From: an uncultured Kangiellaceae bacterium
Lineage (GTDB): Bacteria; Pseudomonadota; Gammaproteobacteria; Enterobacterales; Kangiellaceae
Assembly: GCA_905479925.1 (NCBI GenBank)
Contig: CAJQOL010000007.1
Location: forward strand, 124,001-188,000
Reading direction: 5' to 3'
Length of the DNA: 64,000 nt
Shown here: positions 51,632 through 60,926 of the stretch, piece by piece
Layout of the letters: the number at the start of each line of letters is the position of its first letter
Numbering within the stretch: the first letter of the stretch is position 1
Position numbers and translations under genes: made by a program
Notes under the pieces: generated by a model
Told to the model about the DNA's origin: nothing
The model's input: the letters and a program-made list of their open reading frames with translations, nothing else
The model's database searches: none

Positions 51632-52363
51632 CTATTTGCAGTTAGATGGCAATTTCAAGGTTTCTTCAACAACCTCAAAGACTTTTTCATAACCACCAGC
51701 TTTAGTCACATCAAATTGGTATTTATGGTTAACCAACATTGTTGGTACACCAGCAATCTTGTATTTGCTAAGTAACTTAAAATTAGCATCTAGAGCAGTT
51801 TTCATAGTCTCTTCATTCGCCAAGGTTGCAACAGCCACCTCTCTGTCCGCTCCATTAGCCACTAATAAATCGATAGCGTCATCCTGAGAAGTAAAGCCGC
51901 GTTTCTCATCGTGTATTCTTTTAAACAATGCAGGTCGCACTTTATCAAGAATTCCCATCGCTGTGGCAGCTTCGTGTAAAAGCAGGAATGCGCCAAACTC
52001 TGCGCGGCCTAAATGAGTTGGTACGCTAATAAACTTTACTTTTCCTTCGTTCTTAACGCGCCACTCTTCGGCGTGTTTTTCTAATGTATAACAATGGGGG
52101 CACTGATAAGCGAAAAACTCAATAACCACAGGCTCTTCACAGGTAACGTCAGATTCGACAATGTCATAAGCGACATCGCGTAATAGCGTAAATCCTTGTT
52201 CTGCTTCTTTCTCTGCGTGGGAATGACCGCTGTGGTCATCATGTTCCGCGGGAGTTGGCGCGGTTTTTTTGACTATTTCTTTTTCTTCAACGGGCTCTGG
52301 GCTGGTATCTGGTTTGCAGGCTGCCAATAGCAGAAGTAACGGTAACGTATAGATTAACTTCAC
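51632..52363 (-). CDS. DsbA-family lipoprotein with a His-rich linker
   Basis: A 243-residue lipoprotein. The signal peptide ends in the lipobox LLLAAC (Cys16). A linker rich in Lys and Glu contains HDDHSGHSH (41-49), a possible metal site. The thioredoxin-fold DsbA domain has EFFAYQCPHCYTLEKH, active site Cys88-Pro-His-Cys91, and a cis-proline loop AGVPTM. It should form disulphides from the inner face of the outer membrane or the inner membrane, apart from the soluble DsbA at 37404-38024. No DsbB is near either. Confidence 0.85.
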   Translation of the reverse strand: MKLIYTLPLLLLLAACKPDTSPEPVEEKEIVKKTAPTPAEHDDHSGHSHAEKEAEQGFTLLRDVAYDIVESDVTCEEPVVIEFFAYQCPHCYTLEKHAEEWRVKNEGKVKFISVPTHLGRAEFGAFLLLHEAATAMGILDKVRPALFKRIHDEKRGFTSQDDAIDLLVANGADREVAVATLANEETMKTALDANFKLLSKYKIAGVPTMLVNHKYQFDVTKAGGYEKVFEVVEETLKLPSNCK

Positions 52364-52468
52364 AGTGATTCCTAAAAGTAAGTATAGAGCCTATGATCAT
52401 TGGCTTGTAGGGTTAAGGTGGGTTGATTGTAGCAGACTCTCTAGTAGCAGATCACTAGGATTAGGGTT

Positions 52469-53230
52469 CTAGAATTGTTTAGTAATAGAAAACATTAACT
52501 CGGCTTTACGTTGAACGCCCTTTTTCGCTCGATCTAGACTCCACATCGTTGTTTCAGTCCCTGAGTTTTCTAGCAGACAACGGCCTTTTAACGTAAGCAT
52601 AAAAACGGCGGGCTCAGTATTGCGGTATCGGTTTAACCCTTTTCCAGAGCGCGGGTTGCTAAAGTTAGATGAGGTTGGCTTCGAGCTGTACTTAAACAAT
52701 GAAATCTGTGGGTCATAACTATAATCGACTTGGTTATTATTATGAAAATTAGACGATCGAACAATACTCAGTTTCAAGCCCGATCGCTTCGAAAAGTCAG
52801 TATTGAGTGAAATCGGTTCCTCTTGATCGCTAGAATAGTAAAAGTCTCTAGACTCCTCATCGAGTTCTCTTGGAGTAAAGTATAAGTCTGTATTGTATTG
52901 GCGGCTTGATATCGAGGCGTTATTGTTTGGATTGGGCTCTTGCTCAACTTGAATAGAGGTGGCGTGATTTTCGTTGGCAAATACTGATGAAAAGGGAGTG
53001 CAGGCTAAAGCAATTGCTGCGGCAATATTTCTTGTCCAATTCTGCCGTCGGAGCGCGTTATTCAGCTGTTTGCGGGTTATTAGATTAAGCTCCAGTAAAG
53101 CCGTTCCGAGCTTAATATTACGCTTTTTTTGGTAGTTAAGCGCTTGTTCTAGCCGACTTTCGTCAATCAATTGGCTGTTAAGTAGCAATCTACCAAGGCG
53201 AGATTTTTCGAGATCAAGATTAGAATTCAT
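52469..53230 (-). CDS. Membrane protein with two N-terminal MshEN c-di-GMP-type motifs
   Basis: A 253-residue protein with two tandem 24-residue motifs, residues 11-34 (RLG...ALNYQ) and 40-63 (KLG...ALRRQ), separated by five residues (KKRNI). That is the architecture of the c-di-GMP-binding MshEN domain found at the N-terminus of MshE/PilB ATPases. Both motifs have the final Gln and the LG start, though the Gly in the middle is Gln or Asn. A hydrophobic helix follows (NIAAAIALACTPFSSVFA, about 68-85), then a low-complexity, Ser/Asn/Tyr-rich exported part. No ATPase domain exists. Possible lone c-di-GMP-responsive membrane protein. Confidence 0.6.
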   Translation of the reverse strand: MNSNLDLEKSRLGRLLLNSQLIDESRLEQALNYQKKRNIKLGTALLELNLITRKQLNNALRRQNWTRNIAAAIALACTPFSSVFANENHATSIQVEQEPNPNNNASISSRQYNTDLYFTPRELDEESRDFYYSSDQEEPISLNTDFSKRSGLKLSIVRSSNFHNNNQVDYSYDPQISLFKYSSKPTSSNFSNPRSGKGLNRYRNTEPAVFMLTLKGRCLLENSGTETTMWSLDRAKKGVQRKAELMFSITKQF

Positions 53231-53484
53231 TATCGCCCCCTAAAAATGCATGATATTAACCGCTACAGCTGATGACATCTTGTTATCAGTTAGATACCTA
53301 CTTGTATCGGCAATATCTCAAATTTCTTAAGGGGGTTCGGCGTCTTTTGTTAGCCTAAATTTGACCTAATTCACAAAATAATCAATTAATAATCGGCAGA
53401 TCAATTAGTTAACAGTGTGCTCTGACCAGCCAAAGCTCAAATTTTGGCGAGTGGTGACTAGCAAACAACAGATTTTTATTCTAG

Positions 53485-54276
53485 TTAGTTGATATTGTTC
53501 GCTTTTTTCTCTAATTTCTCAACAAGGTCTTTGCGAGCTCTTGCCAGCATTTTGGTCCCATCATCATGTTTTTGCCAATAAGCTCTACCAAAAATGACAT
53601 CGACTTGGGTAGACTGACTCAACGCAGACACCGCTGCTTTGATTGCTTTTCCTAGCTTGACCGATAGTTGCTCCAAAGCGCTAACGGGTGTTTCAGGTAA
53701 AACCATAAGGAAACTACCATGACTGGTATTGCCAATCATGTCCGCCCAACGCAATTCATCCATAAGAGTATCTTTAATTGATTGCTTGATATCTTCATCA
53801 TCAAGGGATTCGGGCTGATCGTCGATGATGACGTGTAATTTTAATAAACACAATGGATTATCGTAGCGCCGGCTTCTGCTGACCTCATACTCCAAAAACT
53901 CCACCCAATTGGGGCGTTTCGGTATTTTGGTATTGTGCAAGTTCATCGATTTCTTAGCGATATCCCTGATTAACGAAAAATAGTGAATATGTTGACCATC
54001 ATCACTTTCAGAATCCCAATAATGATATTTCTTAATCTGTGATGAAGTTTCCTCAAACTGCTGAAACAAATAACCTTTTTGGTCGATAGCTTCCAAAGGA
54101 AGGGACTCAAACAATCTACCGGTTACCAATTCCTGTGACAAACCGGTATCCGTTAGAAATCGTTCATTGCAACTGGTAATTCTTTGATTGGTATCGGTGG
54201 TAAGGATCCCTAAAGGTGACTTGGCGAGTAATTCTGTAGCTTCTAATGGCATTGGTTTATCCAGCAGTTGGTTCAA
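53485..54276 (-). CDS. PAS domain protein with degenerate GGDEF domain
   Basis: A 263-residue cytoplasmic signalling protein. An N-terminal PAS domain covers about residues 12-110 (TELLAKSPLGILTTDTNQRITSCNERF). The rest has the fold of a GGDEF domain (WVEFLEYEVSRSRRYDNPLCLLKLHV, then LRWADMIGN), but where GGDEF should be the sequence is SHGSF (185-189) in a run GSFLMVLPET. It is therefore unlikely to make c-di-GMP and may be a sensor or regulator instead. It is just upstream, on the same strand, of the MshEN membrane protein gene, 254 bases apart. Confidence 0.75.
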   Translation of the reverse strand: MNQLLDKPMPLEATELLAKSPLGILTTDTNQRITSCNERFLTDTGLSQELVTGRLFESLPLEAIDQKGYLFQQFEETSSQIKKYHYWDSESDDGQHIHYFSLIRDIAKKSMNLHNTKIPKRPNWVEFLEYEVSRSRRYDNPLCLLKLHVIIDDQPESLDDEDIKQSIKDTLMDELRWADMIGNTSHGSFLMVLPETPVSALEQLSVKLGKAIKAAVSALSQSTQVDVIFGRAYWQKHDDGTKMLARARKDLVEKLEKKANNIN

Positions 54277-54502
54277 TTTTTAATGTAGTTTTAAGAGCAA
54301 CATAAATAACCACGCTAATTCTCTGACTGCTTATTGGTTGGCGTGTCTGCACCCTTTGAATTTTAAGACTTAGTACCCACTAAAATAGCACTTGAAAGCA
54401 CAAAAATCATACTACAATTAAGTATATACCAAATTTAGCGACAGATGCAGCAAGCTGCTTAAAATGTCTCAATAGCATAGATTCATTAAAATAAGGTTTA
54501 TC

Positions 54503-57274
54503 TTGAAACAATCCGAAATCGATCCTAGGGAGTTGCGAAAAAGGCGACTACAGTTTTTAGCGTTAAGTGAACGACGTTTTAAACGGACAGAGTCGAGCTT
54601 GTCGCCACATCAATCGGATCGGTTGAAACTGCTGCCGTTACTTTTTCATGTCAATCACCCGATGCTGCCCGGTTATGTGGATAAATTCACACCGTCGGGT
54701 ATACCTAACTATAGCCCTTCCAAAATTGATAAACAAATAGCCAAAACCGTTAGTCAGAGCTTTGAATATAAACCAAGAGCCCATTTGTCTTATCAAATAG
54801 CAGCGTTGTTTCTAATGGGCAGTATGGGAACGCTTGGGCAGTCTAACTCCAGCGATATAGACCTTTGGGTCTGCTTGGCCGAGCCGTTAGAGCAAAAACT
54901 GTTGGATAAACTGAGTCAGAAGGGAGAGAGAATTAAAGCATGGTTTAGCGAGGTGGGTGTTGAGCTAAATTTCTATTTGGTTAATCTAGATGATTTTAGC
55001 AAAAATAAACGCAAACAAATTGGACTAGATAGTTGCGGTAATACACAAAACTATCTGCTCCTTGACGAATTCTATAGAACTGCTGTTTGGTTGGCGGGCC
55101 GATGGCCGCTTTGGTGGATGATTCCTCCAGAAGAAGCTTACCAAAAACAGGCAAAGAGACTGATTGAAGACAAACACTTAGACTCTGCGGATTGGCTGGA
55201 TTTTGGAGAAGTAAAAACTATTCCCGCTGCAGAATATTTTAGTGCCGCACTTTGGCAGCTATTTAAAGCGATCGACTCACCATACAAATCATCGGTAAAA
55301 CTGCTGGTGTTGGAGGTATATGCCAAATTATTTCCTTGCGGAGGCGTATTATCGGAAGATTTCAAAAAGAGAGTCTACTCAGAGGGTGCCATTGACAATG
55401 AGTTAGATCCCTATTTATTAATCCTTGAGTTTGCGGAACAAGCTTTTGCTGATAACCCACATCGCCTAGAGTTTTTGCGCAGAGCGTTTTACTTGAAGAC
55501 CAATGTAAAAATTACCGGCAAAAAGAAGCACCGGCCTAATTGGCGATATCAAATGGTTTCAAAATTAGTAGCGCGTTGGGGTTGGAATCAGGCTCGTTTA
55601 GACTATCTTAATAGCCGTCAGCGCTGGAGTATAAGGCAGGTAAAAGATGAACGTAAAAATTTGGTTCATGAATTAACCAACTCCTACCACTTCCTTTCTA
55701 ATTTTGCCCGCGTACAAGGGGTAATCAACCGATTGGCTAAAACTGAACTTCTTTCTCTCGGAAGGCGACTTTATGCAGCTTTTGAGCGAAGAAGCGGAAA
55801 AATTGACCGTTTAAATAGCGGTATAGGTAAGGATGTTTTTGAAAGCGCGATTACTATTCATCAAGCTAGCGCCCAAGATTGGAAGCTCTATTTAGGGCAT
55901 ATCGATAACAAACAACTAGTTTTGAATCAGCCATGTTATAGCGGGTTATCGCTATTTGAATGTATTTGCTGGGCAAGCGTTAATCAGGTGATAGACCGAA
56001 CCACACGGTTTCATTTGTATCAAGATGGCAGTTATCTGACCCATCAACTGGTCAGTGAAATGACTCGTGATCTAATTGACCTATTGACTAATTTCGGGCA
56101 CAACCATGATAACAAAGCGTTCGAAAAAGAAGCTGAAATAGTATCTATGGGTTTATTCATCAACACCCGAAAAGATCCGCTTCAAGCGGACAGACAGGAA
56201 AATTTTTACCGAGTGAGCACACAATCGAACTGCTTTTCTTGGACCGAGGACCAAATAAATCTGGTAGATCATTTTGATGTCGTGTTCATGAATAGTTGGG
56301 GGGAAGTAACCACTCAGCATTATACGGGAGAAAGCGCAATTGCTGAATTTTTCCAGCAACATGCAGAGAATCTGAGTCATTTGATTGATGGGCCACCTAT
56401 CTATTGCCGAGGTATTGCTCAAAAGAACGAGATTATTGCAAAAATAAAGTCATTGCTTGAAAGCTGGCAAAGGCTCTTGGGTCATAGCCGACGTACTCAA
56501 ACCGTTAATCGTTATGTCATGGTGGTTGCTAAACGATGGCTTTGCATTGATTTGCTAGAAGAAGATATTAATGTAAAAAGCTACTCGACAGCTTCAAAAT
56601 TTTATCAAGGGTTAAGTGAGGCGCCGTATGCGGATCAGCCTGAATTGAAGACTAAGTATCACTTTGACGATGCTATAGAGATGAATCCGTTTATCAAACA
56701 GGTGCTAAACCGGCGCTTTTCCGATTCATTAGATGTTTATTTTTATGTGAAGAGTCAACGATTAGTAGAGGTTGTTGCCAAATCTCCGAGTGGTTGTGTC
56801 CATTACCAAACGCACCGTAATATCAATATAAAGCAGCTAACAGGGCACTATCAACAGTTTTTCGACAAAATACAAAACCGCAATTTACTGAGCTCTGGAC
56901 AAGTTGAAACCGTTAGATATTTTGAATTTTTGTATTCAAAAGCGTCTTCTGAAACAAAAATCAAACCACATAAAGCATCTATTGGTAGCTTGGAGCAAAA
57001 ATTCTCACTGGTGCAAGCTATTGCGACTCAGAAACACGTTTTTTCCGCAGGTTTTGATTTATTTACCGATACCGATAGTTATCGGTATATGGATCACGGC
57101 GAAGGTGTTTACTTACGTTTAAGAAAACAGCTATTGTCCCTTCGAAAAAGCGGTGAATCTTACCCTATTTTTCTTACCGATATTGATTTGTCGGCAATCC
57201 AAGACAAGGTTACTATCATTGAAGCCCTCGGTTATAAAAAGATGATTGAAACAAAGCTTAATAAAGCGCGCTAG
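54503..57274 (+). CDS. cyaA: Class I adenylate cyclase
   Basis: A 923-residue class I adenylate cyclase that makes cAMP for CRP (E. coli 848). The N-terminal catalytic domain has HPMLPGYVD, then FLMGSMGTLGQSNSSDIDLWVC with GSMGT at 106-110 and catalytic Asp118 and Asp120. The C-terminal regulatory domain is long. The start is TTG at 54503, preceded by AATAAGG. The E. coli gene also starts with TTG, a rare codon that limits its expression, so the choice is likely correct. lptM-dapF-yigA-xerC-yigB, which follows cyaA in E. coli, begins here only after a 3.6 kb insert. Confidence 0.95.
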   Translation: MKQSEIDPRELRKRRLQFLALSERRFKRTESSLSPHQSDRLKLLPLLFHVNHPMLPGYVDKFTPSGIPNYSPSKIDKQIAKTVSQSFEYKPRAHLSYQIAALFLMGSMGTLGQSNSSDIDLWVCLAEPLEQKLLDKLSQKGERIKAWFSEVGVELNFYLVNLDDFSKNKRKQIGLDSCGNTQNYLLLDEFYRTAVWLAGRWPLWWMIPPEEAYQKQAKRLIEDKHLDSADWLDFGEVKTIPAAEYFSAALWQLFKAIDSPYKSSVKLLVLEVYAKLFPCGGVLSEDFKKRVYSEGAIDNELDPYLLILEFAEQAFADNPHRLEFLRRAFYLKTNVKITGKKKHRPNWRYQMVSKLVARWGWNQARLDYLNSRQRWSIRQVKDERKNLVHELTNSYHFLSNFARVQGVINRLAKTELLSLGRRLYAAFERRSGKIDRLNSGIGKDVFESAITIHQASAQDWKLYLGHIDNKQLVLNQPCYSGLSLFECICWASVNQVIDRTTRFHLYQDGSYLTHQLVSEMTRDLIDLLTNFGHNHDNKAFEKEAEIVSMGLFINTRKDPLQADRQENFYRVSTQSNCFSWTEDQINLVDHFDVVFMNSWGEVTTQHYTGESAIAEFFQQHAENLSHLIDGPPIYCRGIAQKNEIIAKIKSLLESWQRLLGHSRRTQTVNRYVMVVAKRWLCIDLLEEDINVKSYSTASKFYQGLSEAPYADQPELKTKYHFDDAIEMNPFIKQVLNRRFSDSLDVYFYVKSQRLVEVVAKSPSGCVHYQTHRNINIKQLTGHYQQFFDKIQNRNLLSSGQVETVRYFEFLYSKASSETKIKPHKASIGSLEQKFSLVQAIATQKHVFSAGFDLFTDTDSYRYMDHGEGVYLRLRKQLLSLRKSGESYPIFLTDIDLSAIQDKVTIIEALGYKKMIETKLNKAR

Positions 57275-57585
57275 TCTGAAATATTATCCGTTCTTCCCCT
57301 CCTTCCGTATAAATACAAGTGATCCCCAAAATTGGTGACCAAAGCTTACCGCTAAGTTACCGGTAAATAGTTTGTCGCACAAACACATGACTGACCGTTT
57401 TTATGGAAACCGCAAATCATAGAGTTTCTTCAAAGCCTTATGTCCGTTCGGTGCAACATTTTTTAACATTACTTGGTTATTTTTTGAACTCTTTTGGTTT
57501 GTTGATTGCCTAAATAGACGGTATAGTCTTTGCAATAGAAGCAAATCACTCGAGTTCTAAAAAATTTATAAAGAGGTTATTTTAC
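57275..57585. other. Intergenic region between cyaA and the secreted protein gene
   Basis: No gene or terminator is clear. TATAGT with TTGTTG 17 bases upstream (about 57490-57530) is a weak promoter candidate for the next gene. Confidence 0.3.
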
Positions 57586-58839
57586 GTGATTTTTCGGTTT
57601 AACTTACTCTTTTTGACGGCTTTGTTAGTTACTTCATTTTCTTTAGAAGCTAATGATTCTGTGGTTGTAGGGCAATACCCACCTAAAGAAATTCAGCAGA
57701 AAGTACGTCCATTATTAAAGGAGATTCGTTTAGCGCAGCAACAAAAAGACATGCAAAAGATAAATCAACTTCGTCAAAAAATCATCACTCATCTTGGCCC
57801 CTGGGCTGGAAATCCGAGCAGTCGACCGCTCTATTACAAGGTCAAGAAATCTAGCTTACCAGCCGCTGAAAAGGTTTATCGATTGTGGTACAAAGCTGAA
57901 CGCAAAATTAGAAGAAATGTCATGTGGGTTAAAATTCCTGATGGTAATCCTGAAGAAATGGAACATGGCTTAAGGCAGGTTGCTCGACCTATTATCGGCT
58001 ACTCCGATCTTTATCAAATCCCGGCCTATCAAACAAAAGAAACGCTCGCTTTTCTTACTGCGGGTGCTGATTATTTACTAGCATTACAGCGAGAGGATGG
58101 CCTTTTTCCATCTCCTGATTTGCGCGGCGATGACGAAAATTATACGACTTTTAACAAAAGAGCACTGCGAAAAAATCCTGATGCTTTAGTGGATGGCTGG
58201 TTTGTGGATGATTATCGCGGAGAACTTCAATTTGATCATGGTGTTAGTGGCGTAGCGATGATTCGAGCCTATCAGCGAACCAACGATAAGCGATATCTGG
58301 AAAGTGTTAAAAAGGCTGCTGATTGGGCGATTAAAAAATCCCTTGATACCAACTGGTCTTATAACGCATATAGCGTCTGGTTCTTAGCTGAACTTTATGC
58401 GTTTGATAGTAATCAAAAATACCTTGATGTAGCTCTAGAAAAGCTGACTTTAGGCGTTTTGCCTGGTCAACTTAGTAATGGGCGCTGGCTCGACCCCTCC
58501 AATTCCCAGCTTGTTTTTCATGCAATGAATGTTCGTGCAATGATGTCTGTATATGCCGCTTTACCTCAACAACATGCATTAAAAGCTAAATTAAAGGGAA
58601 AAATAGTCCGCGGGTTGGATAATGCAGCCAGACAAATAACAGTCAATGGCGCTTCATCGGTAACGACACCGACCGCCATGTTTGTTGAGGCGCTGGACTT
58701 ATTTGGCGAAAATCAAGCTTGGCGAACGGCTCTACAAATCAATATTAATGCTGGGTTAGAAGCCTTTAACGATAGGAAGGCACCGGCAGTTGGCATCTTT
58801 TTACCTGCCTACCTTAAGTCCATTTCGGGTAAGGACTAG
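57586..58839 (+). CDS. Secreted six-hairpin-like protein of unknown function
   Basis: A 417-residue exported protein with a GTG start (AAAGAGG 10 bases upstream) and a signal peptide ending near SLEA/ND. The mature part has a repeated helix-hairpin look (GADYLLALQREDGLFPSPD, GVSGVAMIRAYQRTNDKRYLESVKKAADW, YNAYSVWFLAELYAFDSNQKYLDVALEKL), as in (alpha/alpha)6 barrels of glycoside hydrolases, polysaccharide lyases and epimerases. I cannot name a substrate, and the catalytic residues are not clear. It is convergent with the WYL gene. No other carbohydrate gene is near. Confidence 0.55.
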   Translation: MIFRFNLLFLTALLVTSFSLEANDSVVVGQYPPKEIQQKVRPLLKEIRLAQQQKDMQKINQLRQKIITHLGPWAGNPSSRPLYYKVKKSSLPAAEKVYRLWYKAERKIRRNVMWVKIPDGNPEEMEHGLRQVARPIIGYSDLYQIPAYQTKETLAFLTAGADYLLALQREDGLFPSPDLRGDDENYTTFNKRALRKNPDALVDGWFVDDYRGELQFDHGVSGVAMIRAYQRTNDKRYLESVKKAADWAIKKSLDTNWSYNAYSVWFLAELYAFDSNQKYLDVALEKLTLGVLPGQLSNGRWLDPSNSQLVFHAMNVRAMMSVYAALPQQHALKAKLKGKIVRGLDNAARQITVNGASSVTTPTAMFVEALDLFGENQAWRTALQININAGLEAFNDRKAPAVGIFLPAYLKSISGKD

Positions 58840-58873
58840 TCGGCCGGTAAAAACCGAGAAAGTTAAGAGATAA

Positions 58874-59752
58874 CTATTGTTTAAATAACCAAGGTTTTAT
58901 TTCCTCAATATTTTCAATAACAACTTGTTGCGCCTTCGGATCTGCTTTGATGGTATCGGTGCTTACTCGCAGGAACTGCAGCAAGTACTGCACCATTGCC
59001 CCACGAGTCTCTATCTCTAATCGGTTGTTTGTCATTCCATAGTCAGCGGCAATAACCGCTTGTTGATGGGTGCTTAAGCGTTGGTCTGGTTGAATAATAA
59101 TTCTGACTTTCTCACACCAAGCTTTATCATCTTCGACGGCTAATTCTGCCGGGCCAACAAAGTCAAAAATGGCAGATATTCTGGATAGAACAAAATCACG
59201 GAAACTTTGAGACTTCTCACAAAATGCTCTTACATGCCATCGATATCCGTTATATACCAAGGTGTGAGGGATAATATTTCTATACTCTTTTTCTGATGTT
59301 AACGAACTGTACTCGACCTCCACGCGCAAGTGATCTCGAGCCGCAGTTAAAATGGGTCTGACAATAGCCGCATTAATATTTCTTACCAGTGGTGAAAGCA
59401 CTTCGGTATTGGCTTGGTGAATATTAAGGTCAGCGAAGTGAGTCATTAAATCGCCGCGACTATTGAGCATATGCAGGTATTCGTTGATATCGCCCTTAGT
59501 GACCAGTGGCTTAAAATTTTTGCTGGGTATATAACCTTTTAAATGGCTATCAAAAGTCAGGTTTTCCGGAGCAATATTGTTTTTATACTCATTGATGTCT
59601 TTACTGGCTTGCTGACGACCAATGCCAAAGGCCTGTTGCAGATGTTTACTGGTTAAGCGACCCTCCCACATGGCGATGATTTCAATCATTCTGTAGCGCA
59701 ATAACAAGTCCCATCGATAAGGCCAATCAGCTACTTTCTTTGCTTCGCTCAT
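58874..59752 (-). CDS. WYL-domain transcriptional regulator (BrxR/CapW-like)
   Basis: A 292-residue regulator: an N-terminal winged helix-turn-helix (RLTSKHLQQAFGIGRQQASKDI), a central WYL domain whose core is NGYRWHVRAFC and SQSFRDFVLSRIS, and a C-terminal WCX-type region (WCEKVRIIIQP and AVIAADYGMTNNR). This order and length resemble the BrxR/CapW family, which represses phage-defence islands. Here there is no BREX, CBASS or other defence gene in the window, so defence control is only a possibility. It follows the aldo/keto reductase gene by 45 bases, probably in one operon. Confidence 0.8.
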   Translation of the reverse strand: MSEAKKVADWPYRWDLLLRYRMIEIIAMWEGRLTSKHLQQAFGIGRQQASKDINEYKNNIAPENLTFDSHLKGYIPSKNFKPLVTKGDINEYLHMLNSRGDLMTHFADLNIHQANTEVLSPLVRNINAAIVRPILTAARDHLRVEVEYSSLTSEKEYRNIIPHTLVYNGYRWHVRAFCEKSQSFRDFVLSRISAIFDFVGPAELAVEDDKAWCEKVRIIIQPDQRLSTHQQAVIAADYGMTNNRLEIETRGAMVQYLLQFLRVSTDTIKADPKAQQVVIENIEEIKPWLFKQ

Positions 59753-59797
59753 AAACTATTCCGTATATCAATAAAGAAAAAACCGCGCTACAAAAAC

Positions 59798-60712
59798 CTA
59801 AGGGACTGGGTGCCCTTTTGAGGCCTGCCAAATGCGGTACCATTGTTCACGAGTTAAAGTAATGCTTTTCGATTCTAGCGCCGATTCCAGTCTTTGGATT
59901 TTGCCACTACCTAGAATTAACATCGGATTACTCGGCAACGCTCTAATCCAGGCGAAAATAATTGATTCTATATTACAGTGGTCATGCTCTTCCGCGACTT
60001 GATTCAAAGTGCTTCTAAGCCGTTTAATTTGCTCGCTTTCTCCGTTAAATAGGGCGCCTCCAGCTAAACAGGACCAAGCCATCGGGCGGATCCGTTTTTG
60101 TTGTAATTGGTCGAGGGTGCCATCGTGTATTACTTCAAAATTTACGGGATTAATCTCTACCTGGTTAGTCACAAGCGGAAAGTCGAGTCGTGACTCGAGC
60201 AGCGAAAACTGACTGCTTGAAAAGTTGGAAACGCCAAAATTTAACACCTTACCCTGTTGTTTTAACTGATCAAAAGCAGATGCGATTTCATCAGCATCCA
60301 TTAAAAAATCGGGTCTGTGGATTAGCAAAGCATCAATATGGTCGGTATTTAACCGCGTTAACGATTGTTCGACCGACTTGGTGATATCACCTGCGGTGCT
60401 TGTATAGTGTGAAACTCGATGATCCTTGTTTGTATTCAGCTGGATCCCGCATTTAGTGACTATTTGCATTTTCTCGCGAAGCTCGGGCGCAAGCTTTAAA
60501 GATTCCCCAAACAAAGATTCGCAGGACGGATTGCCATAGATACTGGCATGATCAACGGTAGTCACACCTAGCTCTAAGTGCTGTTTAATAAAGGTCAATA
60601 ATTCATTCGCTGATAGCTTCCAGTCATTTGCTCGCCAGTACCCTTGCACCCAGTCCGAAAAATGAAGGTTGTTATCTTTATGTTTTGCTTGTTCTGCTGC
60701 TGAATGTGGCAT
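59798..60712 (-). CDS. Aldo/keto reductase (YdhF-like)
   Basis: A 304-residue NADPH-dependent reductase of the YdhF subgroup. The catalytic tetrad is visible: Asp54 and Tyr59 (TTVDHASIYG), Lys87 (IVTKCGI) and His132 (LLIHRPD), and LNFGVSNFSSSQ is the family segment after them. The substrate is unknown. It is the first gene of a two-gene unit with the WYL regulator. A perfect inverted repeat lies 43 bases upstream. Confidence 0.9.
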   Translation of the reverse strand: MPHSAAEQAKHKDNNLHFSDWVQGYWRANDWKLSANELLTFIKQHLELGVTTVDHASIYGNPSCESLFGESLKLAPELREKMQIVTKCGIQLNTNKDHRVSHYTSTAGDITKSVEQSLTRLNTDHIDALLIHRPDFLMDADEIASAFDQLKQQGKVLNFGVSNFSSSQFSLLESRLDFPLVTNQVEINPVNFEVIHDGTLDQLQQKRIRPMAWSCLAGGALFNGESEQIKRLRSTLNQVAEEHDHCNIESIIFAWIRALPSNPMLILGSGKIQRLESALESKSITLTREQWYRIWQASKGHPVP

Positions 60713-60754
60713 TTAGTCTTATCCTAATCGGCAAAATGATTAATTTGGCCTCGA

Positions 60755-60773
60755 ATGACAAGCTATTTGTCAT
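60755..60773. promoter_or_regulatory. Palindrome between the AKR and lptM genes
   Basis: ATGACAA (60755-60761) and TTGTCAT (60767-60773), perfect 7-base arms with a 5-base spacer, in the divergent interval 60713-60926. It is a plausible operator of the WYL protein or another regulator. Confidence 0.45.
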
Positions 60774-60926
60774 AAGAAAGTCAGTTATTAGTAATAATCG
60801 TTATGGATTTTTAGAGAAGTATTAAACGAACCGTCGCGAAATTCCAATAAAAAATTGCTTTCCTGAATGAAATTGTTGAGAATCCTTAACTAAGTCACTA
60901 TTTATAGAGCGTTGGTTACTTTCTAA

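Noticed and set aside
54277-54502. CRP site before cyaA
   Set aside because: I looked for TGTGA-N6-TCACA and saw no match, so feedback control is not supported here.
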